A stretch of 64,000 bases of DNA. It comes from Monarcha castaneiventris obscurior. Taxonomy: Eukaryota > Chordata > Aves > Passeriformes > Monarchidae. A program made the position numbers and the translations under genes. Below the pieces are notes generated by a model that saw only the letters and a program-made list of their open reading frames with translations, searched no databases and was not told where the DNA came from. The stretch is taken from the NCBI GenBank assembly GCA_026261815.1, contig JAMPIT010000258.1, forward strand, positions 12,019,501-12,083,500, given 5' to 3'. Shown in pieces: positions 40,083 through 53,510 of the stretch. Position 1 is the stretch's first letter. Each line of letters begins with the position of its first letter.

Positions 40083-41295
40083 AAATGATTTGCAAATATA
40101 TGCATCAGAATTTTAATAATTTTATTGATGTAAATTCAGGGTGTTCTGCTCTCTGACCTGAGACTTTCCTTTGCAAAGGAAGGTTTCTAATAGAAATGAA
40201 GATAAACCCAAACTTCTGACAAATGCAATTTAAAACACTTAATTTACTTACAGAAATCACTGTGAGGAGAGTGTCAAGGTGATATATTTATACAGAAATT
40301 TTATGAAAATTAGGTAATTTTTATTGTACATACACTTTGATACCAATATTCTGAAAAGTGTTAGACATATGCAATAAGCAGTTTGGATTATTTTATCTCT
40401 TTAGAGAGGTTTGTAAAGTTGTTGAGAAACTACCTAGCTCCATGCTGCAGTTCCCTGGTTTTCTGCTGTCCCTATGTATTCACCTAAAGCCTTAAGTTTT
40501 CCTACAGTTTGGCCTGGACATTGTCTTTACTGTAGGCAAAGCTGGGAAGAAGCTACCCTGTTTCTTTAGAACCAAAATTCAGGAAAATAATTCCTCTCAA
40601 ACATGAGAACTAAGATCTTTGAATGAGAAAGACTTGCTTGCATTTGAGTCAAAATATGCTCTGCTTGGGTATTACTGAGGTAAGTAGAGTAGAAATGCTT
40701 AAACCAGGAAGCTGCTGCTTTATTCAGATGCCATATTATTGCAATAGAAGCTGAATAGGAAGAAATAAATGTTAATTTCGATTACTATTAATGCATTCGA
40801 ATAATATCTGTGATTTGGCACTGGAGACTACAGTGTATGACTAAGTGCTTAATTGATCTTTGCATATGCTAAACGATTTCTTGAGATCCCATGGAGTTCC
40901 CCTCTTGTCTGTGTTTTTTTTTTCAACACAACAACACAAGATAGATATTGAAGGTGTTCAAACCCAAAAGATTTTGTAAAGTCACAAAGAATTGTAGTTT
41001 GGATGACAGTGCATGCCTAGACCCTGAAAAATATGCTAAACTAATTTTAGATGTTCAGATTTTCGATTATATTGTACATAAATGTTTATTTTAACTGCTG
41101 ATTTTTTACTAAGAAATCTGAGATTGTTGAAAATTAAATTGGACAAGAATGTGGGTTCTGACCTGGGAAGGTGTAATACTTTTTTAGTATTTTTATATTT
41201 GCATAAGAATATAAAGTAATAATTACCACAAAAGTTTTTTTCTAAATCACTACCTGAAGAAAATGTCTTTCACTGTCTTGCAGAGATCTCTTTAA

Positions 41296-41301
41296 AATAA
41301 A
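41296..41301 (+). terminator. Distal poly(A) signal of GIPC2
   Basis: AATAAA is followed 30-50 bases later by GTCAGTGGTTTTTTTTTTGG, a textbook GU/U-rich downstream element. Confidence 0.65.
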
Positions 41302-41351
41302 GACTATGCCAATAATTTTACATGATCTATGTCAGTGGTTTTTTTTTTGGT

Positions 41352-44300
41352 CTAAAACCATGACACTTTGAAGTGTCATTGAGACAACAAGTTCTTGTTC
41401 TCTTTATTAGGTTATTGAGGAAGGATTTGAAACTCCACTTCAGCAAATTCCTGTAAAATTTGAAAATAAAATTAAAGAAACTGTAAGGAGGTGGTAAAAT
41501 TTTGTACATCCCTTTGCTCATTTGGGCCCTCAAGGATATATTACTTTGCAAAAGGAGTTTGATAGCGTTTCTTCTTTTTTAATAATTGCAGATCTGAGCC
41601 CACAATCTTCTATTGCAGTTGAGCATGCTCCATCTTGTATAGGGTTACTTTAGCTGATTTAATCATGGTAATGAAGAGCTAAAGTGTTGTGGGCCTTATA
41701 ATTTGTTCTTTAAACTTCTAGGTGAAAAGCAAAAAGGAAATGCCAAGAATTCCTTGTTGGTTTCAAATCGTAAAACTCAAATGTCAAATTTTGCGGAAGT
41801 GTTTATGTACACTAGTGTTAGTGACCAACATGCCACGGATTATAAAATAAATTAAAATTAAGAATTCCTTCTTTAAAAAAAAGAGAAAAAGTACTGTGGA
41901 TAATGCATGAAATGTTGCCTGTAGCAGATAACCCCTTGTGTTTTGGCCATTCATTTTATTTTGAGAAATTAATGTTGTTCAATCAATTTATACTCAGGGG
42001 ATAATTTGTCTCATTTCACTGATAAAACAGGAAGATAAAAATAATCTCTGAAGCTCTAATTCTGCAGAGAGCTGCCTCTTGTCACAGTGGCTTATTTTTG
42101 TGGAGTTTATTTTAGGCCTAAGATTTAAATAGGGATTGCAACTTTACTAGCATTTACTGCAATAAAGCATGTCAATATATCTTACTTTTTCTGTGTTCTC
42201 AGAGCATACACGATTTCCAGCACCTATGACATAATGGTGCCACTACCTAATTTAGCAGATTATTTGCATTTTCCAGCCATGCATGAATAAACTGTCACAT
42301 GAAAATTGCACTCCCTTATAAAGCATGATAAATACTTCTTCCCTTTGTAATGATTTGTGTAGTAAATTAATGTTTTACTAATGAAATACAGCCCTTTAAA
42401 ACCTAGTCAATAATGACACTAATGCCTTTAGATGCTGTGTACAGTGAAAATGTCATTGAATGTCATTACAAAAATCTCCCAAGTTAGTTAGACATACTGG
42501 TTGTATTGAAGTGCTGATCAGAGTGGGGCTATAAACACCTCGTTAGTGTGTGTTGCACATGGAAGTGAATGTTGGTGAAGAGTCTGCTCAAAATCTGAGG
42601 TGAAATGACACCAGGCCGTAACTCAGCCTGAATGCTATTCCAAAAGTGACTGATTCCTTACTTTGATAATTTGGTGCAGAGCCAGCAGAGAGCTGGCAGA
42701 CAGATGCAATTTGTGCCTTTGCTTCCAGACTTACTGCTATGTTAAAGACGATGGAAAACACACCACTATTGTTTTTCTATTTTTTGCAGAGTCTTTAGAT
42801 GAAACAAGGGGATTTAATGAAATCTGGTGTTCATAAAGTTCTGAGCTCATAATCTTAAAAATATGATGAGTGATGAATATTTTATGCTTTTAAAGGAACA
42901 AATTTTGCAAATTACAGGTGTATCTTTTGTGACACCTTTAATGTGCCAAATTATGCTTCAGTTAAATCTGATTTTATGTGACCCTATTCATACAGCTGTT
43001 ATTCAAAAAGCTATTAATATAATCAGTCTATTTAGGAAAATCTCATCTGTTATTCAGATTTGAATAGTGCATATACTCTTATTTCTGTATATTATTTTCT
43101 TCACAATTTGTCTATTTCCCACCCCCCTCTTTTTTTTTGAGATAACTGTAACATAAAGCTTTGAAAATCTTGGTCTTTGTGAATTTGAGAGTGCAATATT
43201 AATGTTAAAATTAAGTTAATTTGTAATATTTTGTAAGATGTTTTTCTTCTTGCTTTTTAATGAGAACTTCTCCTACTTTTCAAATTAAATATTGTTTTTG
43301 ATGAAAACATCTCTGAGAATGTCTCTTCCAAAGTCTGAGTATTGCACTAAGATGATATACTATGCTTCTTACTTTTCCTTTTTTTTTTTTTTTTTTTGCC
43401 AGGAGATATTTCAGAGCAATTAGAAATCAGGGTGTTGACTCTTTCCATTTTTGAAAACAAAGGCATCTTTGCCATGAATTTCAGAACTCAACTCTAGCAA
43501 TAAGAGCTTCATCTGAAATTTATATTCAGTATTGTTTTCTTTTCCAATTCTCTGACTCAATATGTTTGTAAGGCATTTTGCATTTAGATGTTGTTATGCA
43601 TTGAAAGATCTCTGATTCAATTTATGAAAATATGAACAAATTTACAGACTTGGAAGTCAAAGAGAAAATGCTTAGCATTTCATAAGGATACTTGTAAATT
43701 GTAACAACTTAGAGTAAAAACCATGTGGCCTGCAGTACAGACTTTATCCTCAGAAAAGGCATGTTTAATGTGTGAGATTAAGACACTGACGACTAAAATA
43801 GACTGAGACCACATAAGTGTACAGGAAATGTCTTTTTTTCCCCTACTGAAACATGCACTGTCATTAAATAGAACGACACAGAGTCTAAATACAACAACAA
43901 AGAATCTGTAGATTAAACACAAGCAATCTCCTGATACATTGATATTGTCTTATCTCTCCTCTTTTGTTGCTTGTAAACAGAGAGGTTGTGAACAATTTTC
44001 AGTTTTCTTTAATGGCACTCCTTACCTAAATCTCTATTGCAATGTCTGGGCTCTTTCAGAAAAATTCAGGTTTTTTATCTGAATCATTATTTTGTGGGGT
44101 CCTCCCAGTCCCCTGAGAACTAATGCAGATTTTCAAGTTGTCACAAACTAATTTTACTATAGTATTTGATAGAGGGGAAAAATCAGGGAGAAAGAAATGT
44201 CTGCTTTTCTATGAAATGAAAAGGTACCTGGCATGTCAGACTAGAGGTATTTCAATGTAAATCCCTGACAGAGGATTAGTGTGGATGTTGGGTACCTGGC

Positions 44301-46230
44301 CCCAGTGGTTTTGGTCAGTTCTGTGGTTCTTTGAAAGTTTGCCAAGGAACTATTTTGCCCTGCTAATGTTTAATAGGAATGTGGGCTCATGAATGTAATA
44401 TAGAAATTATTGCCTAATGAGTTTTGTGAGCCTGTGTGTTTTATCTTGGAAATTAACTGTGATTTTTTCCTCCTTGGAGTGAGATAGGTTTGTCCAAACC
44501 TAAAGGTTATGAACAATGGTCCCCAAAGCTTTTCTGTTGTCTTTCTCCATTCTGTTTTCTAACCATTGCATGTCTGAACTTTTCATGTAGGCAGAAGGAA
44601 TGAAAATAAGATTCACTCATATGTTTAAGAATTTGATTACTATATTTGCTTTATGTTGACTTGTTTTTTTCCTGTTTTCTTTTGGGATGAATAATAAAAT
44701 ACTTTATTGTATTTTTTTTTTAGCATGAACTGCATTAATTAACTATATGAAAGCCATAAGGTATTTGAATTTCAGATGAGCTCTAATTGGAGAAACATAT
44801 TGCACCACAATATCTAATAATGCAAGTTTCTGCTTACTAAAAAGATTGTTTTATTAAGTTTTCCCAAATCTTTTCTTTGTGCTTTTAACAGGGAAATAAT
44901 GGTGAACGGTCAGGGAGGAGAACTCTTAGTTTAGTGGAAAAAGCTTTTAATGACAGACTTGGAGTTACAAGTTGTGCTTGTAACACAGATGACCTGACAA
45001 CAATTTGTGTAATCCTTTCACTTGACAGCTCTTCCAGTAAAGGCACAGATTTGTACTTTATATATATAAACCTTCTCTGGCTTGAAATGGGAAAGCAAGC
45101 ATGGTAAATCTATTGCAAGCCACAGTCTCTAGGCATTCATATCATAGTAGTGAAATCTCTTTTAAAACCCTTCACACATTATTTTCCAAACATTCATATT
45201 TTTACAATGTGGATTTTGTTTCCAATGAGTGTTTTAACAGATAATTTTACTTGCTGAGCTTAAGTTTTGAAACCAGTAGGGCTTTTTTGAATTATCTCTA
45301 GGTAAGCTAAATTTTTAATTATCAGATACAGAAACTGATCAGCAGAATGACAAATCTCAGCTCTGTTGGTAGCAATAGCTGAAATGCCCAATGGATGTTT
45401 GCCATTAGCATATACAAATTTGGTAGTGAAAAAATCCTAATTGCAGGGCTGCAGAAGTGGAGGTTGACCTTGTCCTTTCTATGTTAACAAACTAAAATTG
45501 CAGGTTGCTTCACGGTTGATGTTTTCATTATCTGTAAAGCAAACCAGGAAAGAAAGGGACCAACTATTATCAGAGTAAATGTTACAGAGTTACAAGTATG
45601 ACTTCTTTCCAGGAGTAGGAGCACTGTGAATTGAGGTGAAGCTCTAGAGAAATATGCTGTCACTACTTTCTCTTTAAGTAAAGAAGAAGGTAATATTTTT
45701 CAATATCAAGGATAAGTGAATATAGCATTAACATTACTTGTCTGTTCAAATATAGAGAACTGTGTGCTGCCAACTGATTGTGCAATTTTCTTGGCAAGGT
45801 TCTTGGTTAGAATGAATTGCTGCAAGGGAAAGATTCATGAAACTCAGCTCAGATTGGTGGTTTGGCTCATAAGGTCCAAGGCAGATAATACATTGTCTGT
45901 GAGGGAACCAGCTCTTTTCTTGAGCTGTTCTAATTGTTAAACTCCTGATCTAGTGAGTTTACCAGAAGACTTTCTCAAGAATTGACCTGGGAGATGTTTT
46001 CTTTTTTAAAGAGGAAAAAAGAAGGACCATGGTAGAAAGATAGGCTTATGTTAATGAGATTGCTGAGGGCACAAACTGGGGAAGATGACATGACTAAAAA
46101 GAATAGTGGAATATTGTCCAACAAGATGGCCTTTAAAACTTGACTAATAGTATTTCAACAGTTTAAAATGAAAGGTCATAACTTCAAACTTCAGGGACTA
46201 ATAACTGAGGGAAGTTCTTAATTTGAGATG
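41352..46230. other. Gene-free AT-rich flank, first part
   Basis: No exon or RNA gene could be supported. 42120-42440 has a repeat-free, motif-dense texture with a perfect POU octamer ATTTGCAT at 42262-42269. A T-run of about 19 bases lies near 43379-43397. Confidence 0.6.
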
Positions 46231-46239
46231 CTAGATGAA

Positions 46240-46500
46240 AAATACCTTGATGTACTAGTCATTCATTGAATGACTGTAACCCACCAGAGGGCTACATCTG
46301 GGGAAAAAATGACTGGTGCACATCAGAGGGAGCAGGACCAGGAGAAATTGGGAGGTAATGCTGCAACCCAGAGCAATGGTGAGATTTTTATTTTCAACCC
46401 TGTGCTCAGTGCAGGCTTTCCCTGTTGTTTAAAAACTGGACAGATTTGGAAAAAAGGCCCAAGAAAATGATCATGAGAATCTTTAAACATCAAACTGAAG
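46240..46500 (+). mobile_element. Ancient CR1-type LINE remnant
   Basis: Blocks resemble the pre-3'-end part of old amniote CR1 copies: a 'tgactgtaacccaccagagg' block near 46271 and a 'gacagatttggaaaaaaggc' block near 46439, followed by AATGATCATGAGAATC. It is strongly decayed. Possible continuation to about 46750 is uncertain. The call rests on remembered consensus. Confidence 0.45.
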
Positions 46501-49500
46501 ATCCTGCATTCTTTGGTACAGCTAAGAAAAGTTTGTTATGATGGCAAAAATATTGGAGAGAGAGAGTTCCCCCCACTACAGGGGACTTCTTCAAGCTAAC
46601 CAGCTGCACTGCCAAGAATACAGGTGTGGCCACAAGCTGCCTTCAGTCTGGAAACACTAAGGAGGATTTCTAACCCAAATGGAACAGTACAAGGGAAGAG
46701 TATGGGAACAAATACCAGGCTGATTTCAGGACAGAACTTTAACCTTTATGAAGAGGGGCTGTATGATATGGTTTCTGGAGCATCAGCAAACAAGGTGTGA
46801 TCCCCCAGTAGGTTCCTTTTGGTCCCAAGAACTGTTTTATCTGTGTTTAATTGCCACATGTTTTGAACTCTCACAGTTTGAATTTAAATGTGGACAGATT
46901 TGGAAAAGGCAGGTAGGATTGTAGAGAGCTTTTTAAAACTGGAATAAAGGAACTTGCCTTTTTGACTGAAATGCAATGCCAAAGCCCTCCTGAGGTCTCT
47001 CAACAGGGTAGGTGGTTTTGGATGTTGCTGCTCCAAAGGTGCAGAGGGACATGGCTTTTCTTTTGTGTGCAGAAAGTAGGGAAGCTGTGTCAGGGGAGGA
47101 GATGTCTCTGGAATGCTGAGCTTCCTACTGCTGCTGGAAGTCAAGAAGAATAATTTCCATCAACAGCTCCTGGACTTTTCCTTTGGTGTTAAAAGATGGA
47201 TCCTGTTTTTTGTGTGGGTTTGGTGCACTGCACTAATTTTTCTATCATTGAACTGTGTTTAAAGCTATCACTACAACTTTTGAGTGTGGGAAAGGAGGCT
47301 GCCACGGTTTCACCCTATCCCCAGGAACAGGTGAGAGAAGTTCTAGTCTTCATATAGAATTAGGTGTAGGCACTGAATAGCACATTGGAGGGGGCAGAGC
47401 TAAGTTCTGTTTATCTTCTAGCTACGCTTGAATGAAGAAAGAGAAAATGGTGTCTGCGGGTTATGCTGCAGACTGTTGCTTGGGACACTATTTTCTCCAT
47501 TGTCTAGATTTCTAGTCCCTAGTAAATTCAAAAATGCCTGCAATTTGTACCCTGCTAAACTCACTACAATATGATCTCCCGCTGTATTTCTGGCCTTTCA
47601 AATTTGTGGTTAGTCTCTTGAATGATCAGGGGAAAAGGGATTAGTAAGTAGCTTTGGCATTAATCTGTATTCAGCACTGTGTTGAACATCCATTATTTTT
47701 ATGATTATAATAAAATGAATAGCAGTGTAACAGCTGCCTTGGGTTTTCAATTAAATGCATTAATACATATGCAAGAAAATAGCCTGTCTCAATAGTATTT
47801 ATAGGGAAGAGAATATTTTTTAAGATCTGTGGCAAATCATTATTATGCCTTTTTTTTTATATGGCATTTGGAAATATGAGAGTGGAATTGCAGGCATGCT
47901 GCTTTATTACTTGCAAGTGGAATGTGTGATAATCAGCCCTTTGCAACTCTTCTTAATGACGACAATTTTCATTGCATAAAAATCAGGCTTTATTACTTAA
48001 TGAACAAGTCTGTAGTCAGTTTAATAAGAAGATGGTTAATGCTTGCAAAAGGTCCTAAATGCGTATTTACAGCTTTGCAGAATTACATATAAAAGAATTT
48101 TTGGTGGCATGAGTGAGGCCTGTAAAATCCTGGTTTATTCTGACGGTTTGAGAGTTGGGGGCAGTTGCTTCACTCATGGTTTCCAAACTGCTTTCTCCAA
48201 CATGCTTTATTTTCTTCATCTTTGCTCCATGTCAGAATGATGCCTTTGACAGTCTTGTCTGCTTACAGCTTTCATTCTTCTCCTTTGTGCCTGTAAGCTT
48301 TGCCAAACAACACTGAACAATAAGGGAGTCACTTTTCCACCCAGCTCAGCTTTTGTCAGATTTTGCACTCCAGCTCATTCTTCTATTCTTTCCAGCTGTA
48401 TCTTGTGTTTGGGGCCTCATGTTCCTGCCAATGAGTCTGAAAGAATGGTCTTATCACACTCTTTTTACAGATCTTATTCCTTATATGTGAATTATAGACT
48501 GCCTGGTGTCTATCAATATTTCCACCCAAACAAATGCAGTGGCAAAAATCACCTTGACTTTGTAGCGTAGAAGTTGACTGATTAAAAAAACCCCCGAAAT
48601 TACCATCCTGCTGTATTATTTACTTCATCTCTAGAGCAAGTGGGAGTTTAAGAAGCTTTCTAAATCTTCATTCCGTTATCCAGAGCCAGTAATAAAGCCT
48701 AACACCTAAAAAGCCCACTAGGATTAGTATGAGACAAGTAGTGTTATGTGCATATTCAGTCATTTTACTTGTGCCACTAAACTCCTTTCATTGAATTGTT
48801 TAATCGCAGAAGGATTTTAATCTTCTATTAGTAAGAACACCTGAGTAAAATAATGAATAACCTTGAACCAGTTGGACTGTGAGCTTGCATGATTGCAGTT
48901 TTCTTTCAAGACCACTCTATTTCCCATGATCTCACACCCAAGATTCCTGGGCTTTCCTGTTTACCAAACTGGTGTTTGCTAATTTACACAGAAACAGAGG
49001 TGGGTAACAGAAATTTTTGAATGCTGAATTGTGGCAAGGGACCCTCATCTATCATAAACAGTTCTCAAAACATTACCCTCAAAATCATCCCAGAAATAGA
49101 ACCCATGGCAACTGGCTCAAAAGCCTTAAAAAACAAACCAAAATTATTTATACCTGGTACTGTCACTGTATAGATAGAAAACAAGACCTGTGATACATTT
49201 AAGTAGACAGACAGTGCAGATTTCATGAATTTAAGAAGTTTATTTTCCACAGCCCATCACTGTGAATGATTTATAAGGGGGTCATGATTGATGAGAGGGT
49301 TAAGTAAGGAGAAAAAAATATTTCTATTTACACGCTTCAATTTATGAACAGGAATGTATTTCCTTTGTCTGGAAAAAGGATTCTTTATTGACTGCAGTAA
49401 TATTTCAGGTAATAAACCTGCATTTTCATATCAGGTTTCACTGTCTGAGGAAGTACATAAATCTACTCTCAGGCATCTGTCCTGAAAAGCATCTCATCTA

Positions 49501-52500
49501 GGAAAGGACTAGTTAAGTATAGACAAAGTCATACGGATCATCAACTCTTAGCAGGATTTACAAGAAAAAAAGTTTTATATTTGTTTACAAGCATGTGGGA
49601 ACAAAGACATGAGTTCTGCTTTGTCAGAGTTCATGGAGAAGTGGGTAAGGATTTCTCCTAGAAAATGTGGAATGATACTTCTCTGTCAAGATTAAAACAA
49701 GCTTTTCAGCAGTTTCTGCTTCCTGCTCCTTCCCTTGGATTAATTCCAACCAGCTTCTTGCAATTACCTCCCCATTATGCTCATGTGGTATGGAAGTTTA
49801 AAAGATGACATCACTCAGACACATATTATGATATGTCTGACTAATCAGGAGTCAACAATGCAACAATTAATTCCTCGGTGGCATTTTATTTGCCATTTAC
49901 AAGTATTCCTTTGACTCACAGAGTAGCTCATACCCTGCAGGAAAAGATCTCAGCTCATTAGAGCTGATCTGCAGTTACCACTTGGCTGGTCTCTCCACTG
50001 ATGTTGCTGGGCCTCATTTATTCTAACCTTGATCTGAGATCTCACCTCTCTTTTTTATTTTGTATGTCCTTTTATTTGCAGTGGAATGTCTGTCTTGCTT
50101 CCAGGCAGAGCAAAGGAATAAAAAAGTATTATTAAAAGGAAATAAAAAAGTTGAAAAAAATTGGCCTTTCTTTTTTTCTTCAACAAGCCTGTGTGAAAAA
50201 GTACAAAAATAACTAAAATAAGGTATGCCCCTGTGTGAATGTTTCCCCTGTGCTCTAGGCTCAGTGCAAGAAGCATCAGTATTTTCCACAGTGTCCTCAT
50301 TTGCACTTTCTTGCCTTTCCTTGGGATCACTCCTGCTTGTAGTTTCTCTGTGGATTTACTCATTCTTTGTGAGTTCATCCCCACAAGAATAAATCTTTTT
50401 TACCTCTTTGCCTGAATCTGTTTTCAGCATGGCTTATGAAACTGAGAAGCCAATGACATCTGTTTTTCTGAAGAAAAAAAAGTCTTGAGTCTTCTCTACT
50501 AGGTTAATCTGCACAATCTGCCCAGATCTTTTGGAGTACTTTTTTCTTTTTTATTCATAATGAGAATTCCAAATGATGTGGTTTTGGCTGTCATGTGGCC
50601 TGAAAAGCATGAGGTTACATTATAAGGTCTTGTTCCATAGGAAATCTTGTTATACACTCATTATTCTACCATGCAGCTGAGGCAGACAGGGAGTGAATAC
50701 TCTATTAACAATCTTACAGAGGCAAAGCAACTTTTACTCTGTGCAGATAAAACATTAATTTTTACTGCCAAATTATTAACATATTTCTAGAAATATGAAA
50801 GCAAAATAGATTATAAATGGATTATAAATGTGAAGGCAGTGGAATATTTAAAATGCATGCAGGTAACTACTGTGTACAGTCAGTGAAATTCCTTTTATTC
50901 TTAAGAGGCAATATCTATTTGGAAAGATATCTGAAACATGTTTAAGTGTTGCAGTGCACTCTGTCTGAAATGATAATAGTTGAGATGTTTAAAGGTAAGC
51001 TAGATTTATTCTTTTGAGAAATCTAGTCTAATAAATTTTACAGTTTTTCTTTAAGCTGAAAAATCGGATTTGTCCAAATCGAACCTTTTCTTAATGCATT
51101 TGATTCATTTTGACAGCTAAAGATATTCTCTTATACAGGGAGATGGGCACTCCTTCAGCCTGAGAACAGCAAATCACCTCACTGCAGTACAGGTGCAGTC
51201 AGAGCATGTAATGACTTTCAGTCACTTTTGAAAGCTGGGCAATTTTAACCTCTTGCCTAACACCTTTGTAACTAGCCTGGTAATTTCCATATCAATACTG
51301 TAATTTCCATCTGAGGTCTTAGCATATCTCTGAAACATGTGGATAGGAATGTAAAGGGCTTGAGGAGATGCAGGGTCTGTTGTGCTGCCAGGTAAAGTGC
51401 TCTAATGGGTGAATATTCTTAAGTTGAAAACATGCCTCAAACAAGAGAAGTGCCGTTTCTTGACCTAAACATGAGCTTTCAAGGAGCTCTTTCTGTTATG
51501 AGAAATATCTTCCCCAGTTTGATCTTCCCACATAAACTGATATAAGTCTCATGATTTAAAGGTAATAGTGCTCCTACTGTTTTGATGCCTTACATTTATG
51601 TATCCGTGTTCCTGCATCCCCGCAGTATAACTACAGCTCCTTTCAACAGAACATGTGAATGGGATGTTTTTACTTGCATCTGTGATGCTTATACTATGCC
51701 TTTGTTCTTGGCCTTGTGTAAGTAAAACAAGATAAAGTGTATACTCCACACAATGCAAATGTAAATAAAAGGGAAAGGAAGGAAAACAGCAAAGTGATCC
51801 TTAGAGGAAGCTCTTAATTCTGATGTGGTGGTTGAACAACAGTTTATCTTGATTAAGTTCAGGTCCCTGCACGCATTAGTCAATGCCTGTCTCAGACACA
51901 GTGGGGTTTATGTCTTTTCATGAGCTGGCTGTGATTACTTGGGAAAAGTGGCTGATGCTTGTTTTGAGTGTTCCCCTCTGTTCCTTCTGGCACTGAGGAA
52001 TATAGGCAGGGCAGGAGGGTGCTCTGCCTTGGAGGGATGTGTGCTGGGAGAGCCGGGAGGGCTGGAGAGCAGCACGCTGGGTCCTGGGCTGCTCAACAAT
52101 CGCACAGCGCCTGGCGAGCTGGAGGCTCCTTTGTGCGAGGATGTATGTCCTGATGTAAATTTTTGTGTGATCCTTTCAAGGCCACAGCTGTTCTGTTTAC
52201 TGTAGATATCACCCCCAGCTCTGTCCTCAGAAGGAATACTCACAGCTATGCATATCCCTGGCATTTTTTAACCCAAGATTATATATGTAAAATCTGGACA
52301 TTATTTGAAAGACTAAGGATTTAAAATATTTTAAAATATTTTAAATATTTTCTCTCAGAAGCAATACTTAAAGAATTTAAAGAACACTAACATTATTATT
52401 GGAGCTGTATTTCTGTTCCTTTCCATTACTCATGAAGAGTGGCTTAGGCCTCAGTGTTTGTCAGGTCTTAAAATCATGTTGTGGATATCTACCAAACAAT

Positions 52501-53290
52501 GAATATATAAAAGCTAATTTAAATGGTTGTGGAAACTGAGAGTCTCTTTATGTTCCAGACATTTCATTCTGCAGAAGTTTCCAGTTACTTCTTAGGCCCA
52601 TTTTATATATCCTTCCTCAATGTTTAAAGACAATAAATCTTGTATCTTCTACTTTCAATCTTTTTTCTCTTATTTTTTAAAAGAAATGTTAATACACCAA
52701 ATTACATACAAATACATTAACATGCAGTGCAGTTTTACCTATAGTGACAAATATATTGGACATTAATTGAATGGAAAGACTGGGCATTTGGCTATTTCAT
52801 AAATCTATCAGGACTATGTTCTTTGTGAGAATTCATTAATCAGAACACATTTAGCTGAAGCTAAAACCACGCTGCTGGAAACTAAACAGGGAAGTGTTTT
52901 TCTGTGGGGGAAGGCTGTTTTGGGAAGCAATGGCTCAGGAAAGGACTCTGGGGATGAGGGAGCTCCCAGTGTAACATTATGAAGGTGATTCTTTCCCTGT
53001 CTGAACAAAGGAATAGGAAGTTGTTCAAGCTGTAACAACTCATGGTACAGTGGTTGCCGGAATATCACATTCAGATCTGGAAGTTTGTTACTCAGGGAGG
53101 TGTGAGAGAGGAACTCTGAGATTTGGAAGTCTTTCTTTGCAGCAGGATTCAGCAAAGTTTATTAAAGAGAAGATAAAGGAGCATCTTGCCCGTATGTGAA
53201 GCATAGATTTGATAACAGCAGCTCTCCTGTCTGGCTGGAAGAGGTAAAAAGAGAACCATGCAATTAAATTTTAGACTAGGCAGTTTAGAT
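46501..53290. other. Gene-free AT-rich flank, middle part
   Basis: No gene was recognised. A TTAAAATATT-type tandem repeat lies at 52320-52351, and an 11-bp GATTATAAATG doublet at 50809-50830. A GC-richer patch at about 52000-52140 carries short open frames without domains. Confidence 0.55.
52320..52351. repeat. TTAAAATATT tandem repeat
   Basis: About three units of a 10-bp AT-only motif occur in tandem, with the last unit shortened. Confidence 0.85.
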
Positions 53291-53299
53291 TCCAAACAG

Positions 53300-53510
53300 G
53301 CACATCTTAAACTGTGTGAGTGATTTATCAGTGGAATGATTTAATAAAGATTGTAATAAATTTCCCCTTACTGGACATTCTAAAATCAGAACTGGATGCT
53401 TTTCAGAAGGAAATGCTCCAGTGCAAACAAGATGAATACATAAGTCTTATAGCACAATTTATTCCAGGGGTCACACTGGAAGATTGTAACGATCCAGTCT
53501 ATCCTTCTGT
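53300..53510 (+). mobile_element. Ancient CR1 3'-end remnant
   Basis: The order GTGGAATGATTTAATAAAG, CCTTACTGGACATTCTAAAAT, CTGGATGCTTTTCAGAAGGA, CTCCAGTGCAAACAAGAT and CACACTGGAAGATTGTAACG parallels the 3' tail of old CR1 copies found across reptiles and birds. A 102-codon open frame across it is therefore not a gene. The copy is heavily diverged. Confidence 0.55.

Larger units (their letters stand above)
40044..41335 (+). other. GIPC2: GIPC2 3'UTR
   Basis: AT-rich sequence follows the stop. Three AATAAA signals occur at 40077-40082, 40764-40769 and 41296-41301. The last is followed by a GT/T-rich element at about 41331-41351, making a long 3'UTR of about 1.3 kb the likely main form. Confidence 0.65.

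Noticed and set aside
46270..46470. 66-codon plus-strand open frame
   Set aside because: It lies in decayed CR1 sequence.
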